A stretch of 64,000 nt of DNA from VFJZ01 sp046598415 (GTDB taxonomy: Bacteria; Actinomycetota; Thermoleophilia; Gaiellales; F1-60-MAGs149): positions 1 to 64,000 of the forward strand of contig JBKJIG010000160.1 in assembly GCA_046598415.1 (NCBI GenBank), in the 5' to 3' direction. Both the position numbers and the translations under genes were made by a program. The notes below the pieces were generated by a model, which was not told the origin of the DNA, made no database searches, and was given only the letters and a program-made list of their open reading frames with translations. Of this stretch, positions 16,209-23,387 are shown piece after piece (positions within the stretch are counted from its first letter, which is position 1; every line of letters begins with the position of its first letter).

Positions 16209-16460
16209 CTAGCGATGCCCGTTCGCAAACTCCTCGCCGCGCTCACGGACGTGCGTGATCCGGTCGCGCAGATCGCTTTCGCGGACGCGATCGGCCACGT
16301 GGCCGCCCGTCGTGCGGGCGCGCTCCGCGGCGGCGTCACCGAGACCGCGGGCCTTGTTGCCGACGCGCTCCAGGTTCTCGCGCCGGAGCGCATCCATCAA
16401 GGCCCCGACCAGCGAACCCGTCAGACCGCCGATGATCAGACCCTTCCAAACGTTGCGCAT
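16209..16460 (-). CDS. Small YtxH-like protein with N-terminal membrane segment
   Basis: 83 residues from ATG 16460, preceded by GAGGGGAAG. Residues 5-24 form a glycine-rich membrane helix (WKGLIIGGLTGSLVGALMDA). The rest is a charged amphipathic helix (AAAERARTTGGHVADRVRES). This layout is that of YtxH-type general stress proteins. A GTTT-N15-GGGAAA promoter stands about 37 bases upstream, in line with stress-sigma control. It is divergent from the thioredoxin-like gene. Confidence 0.78.
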   Translation of the reverse strand: MRNVWKGLIIGGLTGSLVGALMDALRRENLERVGNKARGLGDAAAERARTTGGHVADRVRESDLRDRITHVRERGEEFANGHR

Positions 16461-16496
16461 GTTCTTCCCCTCTCGGGTGGAATCGTTCCCTAGAGG

Positions 16497-16521
16497 TTTC
16501 CCGCAGGACCCTGTTGCAAAC
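16497..16521 (-). promoter_or_regulatory. Stress-sigma-like promoter GTTT-N15-GGGAAA
   Basis: On the minus strand GTTT and GGGAAA are separated by 15 bases. This is close to the SigB/SigF consensus of actinobacteria (GTTT-N15-17-GGGTAT). The predicted start near 16490 gives a leader of about 30 bases with a good ribosome site for the YtxH-like gene. Confidence 0.55.
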
Positions 16522-16524
16522 GTC

Positions 16525-16549
16525 GTTTTGCCGTAGGCACGGCGGGCAG
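16525..16549 (+). promoter_or_regulatory. Stress-sigma-like promoter GTTT-N15-GGGCAG
   Basis: Plus-strand copy of the same architecture, back to back with the one at 16497-16521. The -10 ends eight bases before ATG 16558 and there is no ribosome site, so the mRNA would be leaderless or nearly so. Confidence 0.5.
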
Positions 16550-16557
16550 ACCCTGCC

Positions 16558-16857
16558 ATGCCCCGCGAGGTCCTCACCGATGCACGACCCATCCTGATCT
16601 TCTTCGGGTCGCCCACGTCGGGGCCCTCGCGGCGGATGGAGGCGTTCGTCGACCAGGTGCTGCAGGCCCGCCGCAACCACGAGACGTTTCGGCGACGCAA
16701 GGTCGACATCGACCAGCAGCCCGATCTGGCCGAGCGCTTCGGCGTGCAGCGGGTGCCGACCATCGTCGTCGTCGACGGGACGCGCGTCGCCCGCCGGATC
16801 GAGGGCCGGATCGGTGTACAGGAGCTGCGCGACGAGCTGGCCGACTGGCTGCGCTGA
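16558..16857 (+). CDS. Thioredoxin-fold protein lacking the CxxC active site
   Basis: 99 residues. The thioredoxin fold is clear: PILIFFGSPTSGPSRRMEAF, VDIDQQPDLAERFGVQRVPTIVVVDG with the cis-Pro, and the closing helix LRDELADWL. Where thioredoxins have WCGPC this one has SPTSGPS, and the protein contains no cysteine at all. It cannot do thiol-disulfide exchange and probably serves as a binding or chaperone domain. Start ATG 16558 has no ribosome site and sits just after a stress-type promoter. Confidence 0.85.
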   Translation: MPREVLTDARPILIFFGSPTSGPSRRMEAFVDQVLQARRNHETFRRRKVDIDQQPDLAERFGVQRVPTIVVVDGTRVARRIEGRIGVQELRDELADWLR

Positions 16858-16955
16858 GCCGCCAAGCCGGCCGGCGCGGGTGCGCTGAGGCGGTCCAGCT
16901 CGCGGACGTACTCGTTGACGTCCGCCGAGCGCACGTCGCCCCCGCCGGAGGGGAA

Positions 16956-16991
16956 CGGGCGCGACGGAGCGTCTCCGCTTCGTCGCGCCCG
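16956..16991. terminator. Strong hairpin between convergent genes
   Basis: CGGGCGCGACG (16956-16966) pairs with CGTCGCGCCCG (16981-16991), and inside it AGCG pairs with CGCT around a TCTC loop. There is no T tract. It lies between the thioredoxin-like gene and genes reading in from the right, so it may stop transcription from both sides. Confidence 0.6.
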
Positions 16992-16997
16992 GCGTTG

Positions 16998-17138
16998 CTA
17001 TCGAGCCTCGGTCGGCGCGCTCCTGGTGAGGAGCTCGTCGAACAGGCCGCGGTAGCGCTCCACGGCCTTCGGGTAGTCGATCGCCCGCTCGGGGCCGTCG
17101 ACGGACAGGGCCGCGACCAGGGCGGTCACGACGATCAC
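16998..17138 (-). CDS. Possible 46-residue small protein
   Basis: Open frame from GTG 17138 to TAG 16998 giving 46 residues: a hydrophobic start (MIVVTALVAALSVDG) and then a charged helix (AIDYPKAVERYRGLFDELL). The composition looks protein-like, and it follows the 66-residue gene by 21 bases on the same strand, so it could be the second gene of that unit. The ribosome site is weak. It could equally be the tail of a decayed gene. No family is recognised. Confidence 0.3.
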   Translation of the reverse strand: MIVVTALVAALSVDGPERAIDYPKAVERYRGLFDELLTRSAPTEAR

Positions 17139-17159
17139 GAGTTCCGTCGGCGTCGGTGA

Positions 17160-17360
17160 CTAGTGCGTGGCCGAGCGGACGCGGTCGGCGACGTCGTCGG
17201 CGCGCTTGCCGAGATCGTCGGTCGCGCTACCGGCCAGGTCCATGGCGCGACCCTTGAGGTCCTCGAGGTTGCGCTTCTTGAACGAGCTCTTCTTCAGTTT
17301 TCCCGACTTCGCTGCCCAGATGGCTCCGACAGCGACGGCGAGGATGGCGATGATCCGCAT
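17160..17360 (-). CDS. Small membrane-anchored stress-type protein (66 aa)
   Basis: 66 residues from ATG 17360, preceded by GGAGAGCACC. One membrane helix at the N-terminus (IIAILAVAVGAIWAA) is followed by a lysine-rich stretch (KSGKLKKSSFKKR) and an amphipathic helix (DLAGSATDDLGKRADDVADR). It resembles the YtxH-like protein at 16209 in plan. A GTTT-N15-GGGTCA promoter lies about 33 bases upstream. Confidence 0.75.
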   Translation of the reverse strand: MRIIAILAVAVGAIWAAKSGKLKKSSFKKRNLEDLKGRAMDLAGSATDDLGKRADDVADRVRSATH

Positions 17361-17392
17361 GGTGCTCTCCGTTCTGGTGGTCTTGCCCGTAG

Positions 17393-17417
17393 TGACCCGT
17401 CAGCGCCCTGAACAAAC
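17393..17417 (-). promoter_or_regulatory. Stress-sigma-like promoter GTTT-N15-GGGTCA
   Basis: On the minus strand GTTT, 15 bases, GGGTCA. Predicted start near 17386, leader about 26 bases including the ribosome site for the 66-residue gene. Confidence 0.55.
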
Positions 17418-17430
17418 ACCGGGACCAGCG

Positions 17431-17607
17431 TCAGATGGGCCGCGGCTCCGGCGTCTCGGGGCCGGGGATGGGTGCCGGCGGGCCCGGATCGGGCAGCTGC
17501 GGCGTCGCCGGCGGGCCCGGTTCGGGCGGCAGCGGGCTGGGCGGCTGCGGATCGCCGGTGGAGGGCGGGCCGGGGTGCGGGACGGGCGGCTCGGGCACGT
17601 ACGACAT
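17431..17607 (-). CDS. Proline-rich small protein (58 aa)
   Basis: 58 residues from ATG 17607, which follows AGGAGACCGC, a strong ribosome site. After MSYVPEPPVPHPGPP the sequence is almost wholly Pro, Gly, Glu and small residues, about half proline, so it must be extended and disordered. No domain can be named. The good start signal argues that it is expressed. On the minus strand a GTTT lies about 60 bases upstream but without a convincing GGG box. Confidence 0.6.
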   Translation of the reverse strand: MSYVPEPPVPHPGPPSTGDPQPPSPLPPEPGPPATPQLPDPGPPAPIPGPETPEPRPI

Positions 17608-17692
17608 GCGGTCTCCTGGATCGAGTCGGCTGCAGGAGTGACGTTCCACCGCTGCCGGTCGTGAAACCGCAGGTGCACCGCGCGCGGCGACG

Positions 17693-17717
17693 GTTCACTC
17701 CCCCCGGGTGGGGGACT
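17693..17717 (+). promoter_or_regulatory. Stress-sigma-like promoter, variant GTTC-N15-GGGACT
   Basis: GTTC, 15 bases, GGGACT. The -10 ends seven bases before ATG 17725, again implying a leaderless or nearly leaderless transcript. The match is weaker than the others in this region. Confidence 0.35.
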
Positions 17718-17724
17718 ACAACCC

Positions 17725-18300
17725 ATGGACGCTGATGGACACTCCACCACAACGCAGGATCCCGGTGTCGCGGATCCGAGGATGGGCACGCGCCGGCCGG
17801 TCGAGTCCCGGCCATCGCCGGACGCGCGGAAGCTGCTCTCGATCTACCTCGCCGACCACCATGCCGGGTCGACGGCGGGCCTCGAGCTGGCGAAGCGCGC
17901 CGCGCGACACAACGCCGGTACGCGCATCGGCGTCGCACTGGCCGACATCGTCCAGGAGATCGCCGCCGACCAGCGTTCGCTCGAGCGGCTGATGCAGACC
18001 CTCGACGCCCACCCGTCAGCGGCGAAGCGCGCCGTCGCGTTCCTGGGCGAGCGGCTCGCCCGGCTGAAGACGAACGGCCGGCTGTTCACCTACTCGCCGT
18101 TGAGCCGCGTCCTGGAGCTGGAGGGCCTCGCGCTCGGCATCCTCGGCAAGCTGGCGCTCTGGGAGGGCCTCGCCGGCGTACCGGCGCTGCAGGGTGTCGC
18201 AGACCTGGATTTCACTGATCTCGCGAGCCGCGCGCGCAGCCAGCACGACGCCGTCGAGGAGTGCCGCCGGCAGGCCGTGGAGCTGGCGTTCGCCGGCTGA
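17725..18300 (+). CDS. Conserved hypothetical actinobacterial helical protein (191 aa)
   Basis: 191 residues. After a disordered start (1-33) the protein is all helical: LLSIYLADHHAGSTAGLELAKRAA is followed by an Ala/Arg-rich helix (ADIVQEIAADQRSLERLM), then RLKTNGRLFTYSPLSRVLELEG and a final helix. I have seen proteins of this plan in actinobacteria as uncharacterised genes, and the arrangement recalls ferritin-like helical bundles without metal ligands. The start could instead be Met20. It lies in the stress-gene cluster. Confidence 0.75.
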   Translation: MDADGHSTTTQDPGVADPRMGTRRPVESRPSPDARKLLSIYLADHHAGSTAGLELAKRAARHNAGTRIGVALADIVQEIAADQRSLERLMQTLDAHPSAAKRAVAFLGERLARLKTNGRLFTYSPLSRVLELEGLALGILGKLALWEGLAGVPALQGVADLDFTDLASRARSQHDAVEECRRQAVELAFAG

Positions 18301-18303
18301 GCC

Positions 18304-19167
18304 CTACGGCGTCGACGCGGCGGCAGCCCTGGCCTCGCGGCTCGCCGCGGCCTCGATCTCCGCACCGACCAGCAGCGCGAGGCTCGAGATCCACAGCCAC
18401 GTCAGCATGATGATCACGCCCGCGAGCGAGCCCCAGGCCTTGTTGTACGAGCTGAACTGGCTCGCGTACAGGGCGAACCCGCCCGAGGCGGCCAGCCAGA
18501 TCGCGACCGCGACAACGCCGCCGATCGACACCAGCCGGCCCCGTGGCTGGTCGTTCGCGGGCCCCAGGTAGAGGATCCCGGCGAAGGCCCCGAACAGGCC
18601 GAACAGCAGGATCGGCCACTCCGCGATCCACCAGACCCAGCTGACCAGGCCCGGTTCGCCGATCGCATCGCCGACCCAGCCCGACAGCTGCGGGCCGAGC
18701 ACGAGCAGGCCGAACGCGAGCGACACGGCGACGGCGACGAGCACGAGCATCTTGATCGCCGCCAGCCGCTGCTGCAGGAAGTTGCGGTTCTCCTCGTACT
18801 CGAACGCGATGTTGAGCGCCCACATCAGCGTCGTCATGGCCCCGGTCAGCGTCCAGATGGCGAGCACCGAGCCGACCACGATCATCACCACACCGCCGCT
18901 ACCGGCCTCGGTCGTGCGCACGAGGCTGTCGGTGAGCAGCGCGATGGCGCTCGCCGGCACAATGCCCTCGAGGTGGGTCAGGAGCTGCTGGACGTCGGAC
19001 GGAGCGGCGACGAGGCCGAAGATGCCGAGCGTCACCAGCAGGGCCGACGGGATTGCCAGGAACCCGTAGTAGGCGAGCGCCGCGGCGACGTTCGTGAGGC
19101 CGCTCTTCGACGTGCGCCGAAGTGCCCGCCAGACCGTCCCGGCGATCACGGCCGGGTCAGCCGCCAA
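18304..19167 (-). CDS. YihY/BrkB family membrane protein
   Basis: 287 residues with six membrane helices. The family signature appears early (LTNVAAALAYYGFLAIPSALL) and the end carries the typical WGSLAGVIIMLTWLWISS block. Once annotated as ribonuclease BN, these are integral membrane proteins of uncertain function, often linked to envelope stress. The start overlaps the CBS-domain gene by 11 bases, so the two are translated together. Confidence 0.88.
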   Translation of the reverse strand: MAADPAVIAGTVWRALRRTSKSGLTNVAAALAYYGFLAIPSALLVTLGIFGLVAAPSDVQQLLTHLEGIVPASAIALLTDSLVRTTEAGSGGVVMIVVGSVLAIWTLTGAMTTLMWALNIAFEYEENRNFLQQRLAAIKMLVLVAVAVSLAFGLLVLGPQLSGWVGDAIGEPGLVSWVWWIAEWPILLFGLFGAFAGILYLGPANDQPRGRLVSIGGVVAVAIWLAASGGFALYASQFSSYNKAWGSLAGVIIMLTWLWISSLALLVGAEIEAAASREARAAAASTP

Positions 19168-19684
19168 GGCCGGGGTTGCCCGCCGACGGTGGATCGCTGG
19201 CCGGGTAGGAGTCGGCGAGCGCCCGGTCCTGCCCCTGCAGGCGCCGGGCCCCCGGCACGCTGATCCGCGCGACCGCCGTACCGGTCACCTCGTGCGGGGC
19301 GTTCCGCGCCAGATCAGCCTGCGTGATGATGCCGACGACGCGACCCTCGGCGTCCACCACCGGGAGGCGTCGCACCTGGGCCTGGCCGAGCAGGTGCGCG
19401 GCCTCCTCCAGCCGGGCGTCGGCCGCGACCGAGCAGATGCCGGCCGACGCGATCTCCCCCACCGGCATGTCGGCGCCGTGGCCGGCAGCCAGCACCCGGA
19501 CGACCAGATCGCGGTCGGTGACGATGCCGACGAGCTTGCCGTCGGTGACGACGGGGAGCGCGCCGACGTCGGCGTCGGCCAGCAGGCGCGCCGCCTCACC
19601 GACGGTCACGTCGGGGCCGATCGTGACGGGTGAGGCCGACATCACCGTGCGGACGAGGATGTCGGACGTGCGCGCTTCAGCCAT
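19157..19684 (-). CDS. Tandem CBS-domain protein
   Basis: 175 residues from ATG 19684 (GGAG 11 bases upstream). Two CBS domains: VRTVMSASPVTIGPDVTV through LVGIVTDRDLVVR, then GICSVAADARLEEA through VVGIITQADLAR. Such soluble pairs bind adenine nucleotides and act as energy sensors. A C-terminal tail contains SYPASDPPS, a motif often seen in small actinobacterial stress proteins. First gene of an operon with brkB. Confidence 0.9.
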   Translation of the reverse strand: MAEARTSDILVRTVMSASPVTIGPDVTVGEAARLLADADVGALPVVTDGKLVGIVTDRDLVVRVLAAGHGADMPVGEIASAGICSVAADARLEEAAHLLGQAQVRRLPVVDAEGRVVGIITQADLARNAPHEVTGTAVARISVPGARRLQGQDRALADSYPASDPPSAGNPGLGG

Positions 19685-19740
19685 GTCTGTGGCTCCCCGC
19701 GGGCGCGCCGATGGAAACCCGTCCGGCCTCGTGCGGCAGG

Positions 19741-19765
19741 GTTTGGGAGCTCGCCGCGCGGTGAG
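19741..19765 (+). promoter_or_regulatory. Possible stress-sigma-like promoter GTTT-N15-GGTGAG
   Basis: GTTT, 15 bases, GGTGAG in front of the 57-residue gene, with a leader of about 22 bases including AGGAG. The -10 is a weaker fit than those at 16.5 and 17.4 kb. Confidence 0.35.
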
Positions 19766-19793
19766 TCCTCCTCGTCTCGAGCGAGGAGCCACG

Positions 19794-19967
19794 ATGACCG
19801 ACGAGCGCCAGGACCACACCGACCGCGACGAGCAGGGCGACGGGGCGCTCGGGCCGGGCACGACCGCGGGCGGCGGCGTCGTCCGCGCCGGGAAACGCGT
19901 CGAAGACGACGCGGGGACCGAGCGGAACGAGAACGCGCCGCCCGATCGCGAGGTCGCGCGCGACTAG
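19794..19967 (+). CDS. Small disordered acidic protein (57 aa)
   Basis: 57 residues from ATG 19794, preceded by GAGGAGCCACG. Highly hydrophilic and charged (MTDERQDHTDRDEQGDG, then RVEDDAGTERNENAPPDREV), with no predicted fold. Its stop overlaps the stop of the convergent crcB gene by three bases. The good ribosome site and the stress-type promoter nearby suggest a real protein of hydrophilin-like character; the function is unknown. Confidence 0.65.
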   Translation: MTDERQDHTDRDEQGDGALGPGTTAGGGVVRAGKRVEDDAGTERNENAPPDREVARD

Positions 19968-20326
19968 CCGGCGCCGCCCAGGTACCGACCGAGCGCGATC
20001 GCGATCAGGCCGGTGACCACGCTGGCGACGATGTTCGCCCCGGCGTGGAAGGGCCGTCGACCGTCCACCGCGCGGTGCGTCTCGAGCATCCAGGCCGAGA
20101 ACGTCGTGTAGGCGCCGAGGAAGCCGACCGCGGCGATGCGGTACGCGGCGCCGTCCAGGGTGGCGCCGACCAGCACGCCCAGGGTCAGCGTGCCGGACAG
20201 GTTCACCACCAGCGTGCCGAGCGGATGGCCGCGCCGGCGGGCGACACGGGCGTGGAGCAGGAACCGCGCGGCAGCCCCGGCCGCCCCGGCCACGCCCACC
20301 CCGAGCCACACGACCGCCGCCGTCAC
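19964..20326 (-). CDS. crcB: CrcB/FluC fluoride channel subunit 1
   Basis: 120 residues, GTG 20326, overlapping the stop of the second crcB by four bases. Four membrane helices. The family motifs are GAAARFLLHARV, GHPLGTLVVNLSGTLTLG with the conserved Asn, and GFLGAYTTFSAWMLE with the Phe box and central Thr-Thr. FluC channels expel fluoride as antiparallel dimers. Two adjacent and different genes are usual in Gram-positive bacteria and may form a heterodimer. Confidence 0.93.
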   Translation of the reverse strand: MTAAVVWLGVGVAGAAGAAARFLLHARVARRRGHPLGTLVVNLSGTLTLGVLVGATLDGAAYRIAAVGFLGAYTTFSAWMLETHRAVDGRRPFHAGANIVASVVTGLIAIALGRYLGGAG

Positions 20327-20703
20327 CCGACCGGCCTCCGGCGGGCGAGGCCGGCGGCCGCGGCCACGCAGACCAGACCGAGCGTCACGCTCACGAGCAC
20401 GTAGGCCGCCGCGAGTGGGTAGGCGTGCTCGTCGAGCATCTGCAGCACCTCGAGCTGCAGCGTCGAGAACGTCGTCAGGGCGCCGCAGAAGCCGGTGCCG
20501 ATGAACAGCCGCCGATGGTGCTGCCGGTCGCCGAGGCGGGTGGCAGCGTAGCCGAGCACGAAGGCGCCCACGACGTTGGCCGCGAACGTTGCCCAGGGCC
20601 ACGCACCGCGCGCGTGCGTCACCTGGTCGGACAGCACGGCGCGGGCCAGCGCGCCGATGAACCCGCCGGCGCAGACGGCGAAGATCTCGCGCCGGTCAGC
20701 CAC
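20323..20703 (-). CDS. crcB: CrcB/FluC fluoride channel subunit 2
   Basis: 126 residues from GTG 20703. Motifs: GGFIGALARAVLSDQV, WPWATFAANVVGAFVLG and GTGFCGALTTFSTLQLE. Same fold as its downstream neighbour, with the other common sequence subtype. The 60-base gap to the divergent tetR does not have room for, and does not contain, a recognisable fluoride riboswitch, so regulation is by other means. Confidence 0.93.
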   Translation of the reverse strand: MADRREIFAVCAGGFIGALARAVLSDQVTHARGAWPWATFAANVVGAFVLGYAATRLGDRQHHRRLFIGTGFCGALTTFSTLQLEVLQMLDEHAYPLAAAYVLVSVTLGLVCVAAAAGLARRRPVG

Positions 20704-20739
20704 GGGGCAATCATCGCCGACGGCCCGCCGTGCGACCTG

Positions 20740-20758
20740 ATGAAACAGGGTGTATCAT
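20740..20758 (+). promoter_or_regulatory. TetR-type operator between crcB and tetR
   Basis: Imperfect palindrome ATGA-w-ACA-GGG-TGT-w-TCAT (14 of 19 positions symmetric), ending nine bases before the tetR start. Likely binding site for the TetR-family protein at 20768. Confidence 0.55.
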
Positions 20759-20767
20759 CGGCGCATC

Positions 20768-21343
20768 ATGGCGTCGCAGATCACGCCCGAGATCGTCGAT
20801 GCGGCCCGCCGGCTGGCGCAGGACGGCCGTCTGCGCGAGGCGAGCATGCAGGACCTGGCCGACGAGGCGGGCGTGTCGCGCGTCACGCTCTACCGGCGCG
20901 GTGCGACCCGCGACAACGTGCTGCAGGCGCTCCGCGCCGAGCTGGCCCGCGAGGAGCGCGACGCGATCTGGCCGGCGATCGTCTCGGACGGCACGGGGCG
21001 GGAACGGCTCGAGCGCGCCCTGCGCGCGCTGTGCGCGAGCGGGGAGGACACGCTCGGGCTGGGCGGCGCGCTCGGCGACGAGATGTCGGATGCGATCTAC
21101 CACGACGGCGACGAGCGCCGCCTGACGCGTGAGGAGTTCGTCGCGCCGTTCCGCCGGCTGCTGCTCGACGGCGCGGCGGACGGATCGCTACGGCCGCTGC
21201 CGGCCCCTGACGAGGTCGCGACCATTCTCTACAACCAGGTGTCGTGGACGTACCGCCACCTGCGGGCGGGCCACGGCTGGGACGCGGAGCGGGCGGCCGA
21301 CGGCGTCATCTCGCTCGCCCTCGACGGGTTGGCCGCGCCGTGA
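20768..21343 (+). CDS. TetR-family regulator of the adjacent MFS pump
   Basis: 191 residues from ATG 20768; an upstream in-frame start at 20750 would sit inside the operator. DNA-binding domain: ITPEIVDAARRLAQDGRLREASMQDLADEAGVSRVTLYRR, here quoted only by its helix-turn-helix parts MQDLADEAGVSRVTLYRR. The C-terminal ligand-binding domain has EEFVAPFRRLLLDG. Its stop overlaps the GTG of the MFS gene (GTGA). It presumably represses both genes until a toxic compound binds. Confidence 0.88.
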   Translation: MASQITPEIVDAARRLAQDGRLREASMQDLADEAGVSRVTLYRRGATRDNVLQALRAELAREERDAIWPAIVSDGTGRERLERALRALCASGEDTLGLGGALGDEMSDAIYHDGDERRLTREEFVAPFRRLLLDGAADGSLRPLPAPDEVATILYNQVSWTYRHLRAGHGWDAERAADGVISLALDGLAAP

Positions 21344-22545
21344 GCGCCTTCTCGCAGCGCATCGCCGACTACGCGCTGCCGGTCGGCGTCGACCGCGCGA
21401 CCGTCACGGCGCTGACGGTGGGCCACGCCGGCAGCGACCTGTTCCAGGGGGCCGTGCCCGCGCTCGTCGTCTTCTGGGTTGGCCAGCGCGACTGGTCGTA
21501 CAGCGACGCGGGCCTGCTGGTGCTGGCCGGCAGCCTCGCCTCATCGCTGCTGCAGCCGCTGGCGGGCGCGCTCGGCGACCGCGTGCGCAGCGCCTGGCTG
21601 GTACCCGTGGGACTGGTGCTGGCGGCGATCGGGCTGGCGGGAGCCGGCGTCCTCCAGAGCTTCCCGCTCGCCTTCGCGGCGCTGGTGATCGGCGGGCTCG
21701 GCGTCGCGCTGTTCCACCCCGAGGCCGTCCGGGCCGTCACCGCCGCCTCCGGCCAACACGCTGGGGCGGCTGTCGGGCTGTTCGCGGTCGGCGGCAGCGC
21801 CGGGTTCGCGCTCGGGCCCGCGCTGACCGCGCCGGCGGTGCTGATCTGGGGCCTCGAGGGCATGATCGCCGTCGCCTTCGTGCCGCTGCTGGCGGCCGTG
21901 GCGATCGTGGTCGTCGGGCGACGCCCGGCCGCCGTGGTGGTCGAGACGGTGGTGGAGGACGCCGCCGGCCGGTCGCAACCGGTGCGGTTCGCTGCGGCCG
22001 CGGTCGCGGCGACGCTGCGCAGCGGGTTCATGTTCGGGCTGATGGCGTTCGTGCCCGTCTGGTTCGCCGCCGACCTGGGCCTGGGCGCCGGCGCCGGCAG
22101 CGCGGCCGTGACGGCGATGCTGGCGGCGGGCGTGCTGGGCACGTACGTGGGCGCGCGGCTGGGCGATCGCATCGGGTACCCCGCGGTCGCCGTCGGATCG
22201 CTCGCTCTCGTCGTCCCGCTGGCGGCCGCGCTGCCCTTCCTCGGCGCTTCCGCCTGGCCCGTCGCCGTGCTGCTCCTCCTGCTGATCGGGATGATGATGG
22301 ACGCCAACTTCTACCCGCTCGTGCTGATCGCCAACGACGCCCTGCCGGGCCGCGTCGGGCTCTCAACCGGCGTCACCATCGGGTTGTCGGTGGGTATCGG
22401 CGCCGCCATCACGTCGGCGCTCGGCGCGATCACCGACGACCGGGGTCCGACGACGGCCATGCACGCCGCGACGCTGCTCGCGGTCGGCGCGTTCGTGGTG
22501 GCGCTGCCCCTGGCCGGCCGCACCTGGCGGCGCGCGCCGGCGTAG
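21340..22545 (+). CDS. MFS efflux transporter (Fsr-like)
   Basis: 401 residues from GTG 21340. Twelve hydrophobic segments. Sequence features such as VGHAGSDLFQGAVPALVVF, ALFHPEAVRAVTAASGQHAG and the loop LGDRIGYPAV match the fosmidomycin-resistance type of MFS pumps. Translationally coupled to the TetR regulator, so drug or toxic-metabolite export is the likely role. A hairpin four bases after the stop probably ends transcription. Confidence 0.88.
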   Translation: MSAFSQRIADYALPVGVDRATVTALTVGHAGSDLFQGAVPALVVFWVGQRDWSYSDAGLLVLAGSLASSLLQPLAGALGDRVRSAWLVPVGLVLAAIGLAGAGVLQSFPLAFAALVIGGLGVALFHPEAVRAVTAASGQHAGAAVGLFAVGGSAGFALGPALTAPAVLIWGLEGMIAVAFVPLLAAVAIVVVGRRPAAVVVETVVEDAAGRSQPVRFAAAAVAATLRSGFMFGLMAFVPVWFAADLGLGAGAGSAAVTAMLAAGVLGTYVGARLGDRIGYPAVAVGSLALVVPLAAALPFLGASAWPVAVLLLLLIGMMMDANFYPLVLIANDALPGRVGLSTGVTIGLSVGIGAAITSALGAITDDRGPTTAMHAATLLAVGAFVVALPLAGRTWRRAPA

Positions 22546-22548
22546 CCG

Positions 22549-22581
22549 GTGGCGGATTCGTGCCAGGCACGGATACGCCAC
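22549..22581. terminator. Double-arm hairpin with CGTGCCAGGCACG core
   Basis: Outer arms GTGGCG/CGCCAC and inner arms CGTGCC/GGCACG around a central A, separated by GATT and GATA. It lies between the convergent MFS and DUF6328 genes. It lacks a T tract. The core occurs in partial form at other intergenic sites (23106, 23364, 38218). Confidence 0.6.
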
Positions 22582-22598
22582 GCGATCGGAGCAGCGCG

Positions 22599-23087
22599 CT
22601 AGGCCTTCGGATCCTCGACGCCGGGCCGCCCGCGGAGCCACAGCGGCAGGACGAACCACGTCACGCCGAACACCAGCGCCGTCGCGGTCGTCAGCAGCAG
22701 CGCCAGCGCGGTCGTGAAGATGAACGACGCGACCAGCGCCACCGCCGAGGTGAACGCCGCCCCCAGCAAGACCATGCCGACGATCGCGAGCCGGCTGCCG
22801 AGCCGCACCAGCTCGGGCTTGCGCCTGCGGTGGAACAGCACGCGGTGGTGGACGGACGGTGCGATCAGCAGGGCCGACGCCAGGGCCGAGCACATCAGCG
22901 CCACCAGGTAGATCTCGCGCTGCGTCGCTGTCAGCTCGCCGAACCGCGCGTTGAACGGAACCACCAGCAGGAAGGCGAACAGCACCTGCACGCCGGGTAG
23001 CGCCACCCGCAGCTCCTGGAGCAGCTGATCGAGGTTGCGATTCAGCCGCTCCTCGGTTGACTCGTGGTGCTCGTTGTCGATCGACAT
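22599..23087 (-). CDS. DUF6328-like membrane protein
   Basis: 162 residues from ATG 23087; an ATG at 23105 would add six residues. The N-terminal helix (EERLNRNLDQLLQELRVALPG) is followed by four membrane segments (VLFAFLLVVPFN, ALMCSALASALLI, LAIVGMVLLGAAFTSAVALVASFIF and ALALLLTTATALVFG). This plan is that of the actinobacterial DUF6328 family, of unknown function. Confidence 0.82.
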   Translation of the reverse strand: MSIDNEHHESTEERLNRNLDQLLQELRVALPGVQVLFAFLLVVPFNARFGELTATQREIYLVALMCSALASALLIAPSVHHRVLFHRRRKPELVRLGSRLAIVGMVLLGAAFTSAVALVASFIFTTALALLLTTATALVFGVTWFVLPLWLRGRPGVEDPKA

Positions 23088-23298
23088 CTCCCGGTCGGGC
23101 ACCATCGTGCCAGGGATTGCGACGCCGCGTTTTGCCGGCCGCCGGGCGGGGAGGACGGCTCGTCCACGGCTTCGAACGAGGCACACCAGGCCGCCCCGTG
23201 GCGTCGAAGAGGGATCCAGGGCGCAGCTGCTGCGCGCGGTCGAGGCGAAGAGGTCCAAGCGCGCCTGACGCGGGCCGTGGCGAGAGCCGGGTGGGGCG
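23088..23298. other. Divergent intergenic region
   Basis: About 210 bases between the DUF6328 gene and the promoter of the SpoIIE gene. It contains a CGTGCCAGG half-repeat at 23106. No gene, RNA or further operator is apparent. Confidence 0.4.
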
Positions 23299-23327
23299 TT
23301 GCGATCGAGTGGGCGCCCGGGTAATCT
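23299..23327 (+). promoter_or_regulatory. Sigma-70-type promoter of the SpoIIE gene
   Basis: TTGCGA, a 17-base spacer and TAATCT. The expected start near 23334 leaves a leader of about 54 bases before GTG 23388. Confidence 0.6.
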
Positions 23328-23387
23328 GCGATTCATGGCTGGGCCACGTGTTTGTTGGTGGTCCGTGCCTGGCATCGGAGAACACCC

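Noticed and set aside
16860..16934. Minus-strand coding-like stretch (VNEYVRELDRLSAPAP)
   Set aside because: It continues as an antisense of the thioredoxin-like gene, has no ribosome site and no stop in a sensible place. A decayed gene end cannot be excluded.
19684..19730. GTTT-N16-GGGGAG as a stress promoter for the CBS gene
   Set aside because: The GGGGAG lies about ten bases before the ATG and is better explained as the ribosome site.
20704..20760. Possible fluoride riboswitch before the crcB pair (GGCGATGATTGCCCC on the minus strand)
   Set aside because: Only a short start-like motif is present; the pseudoknot and remaining conserved bases are absent and the gap is too short.
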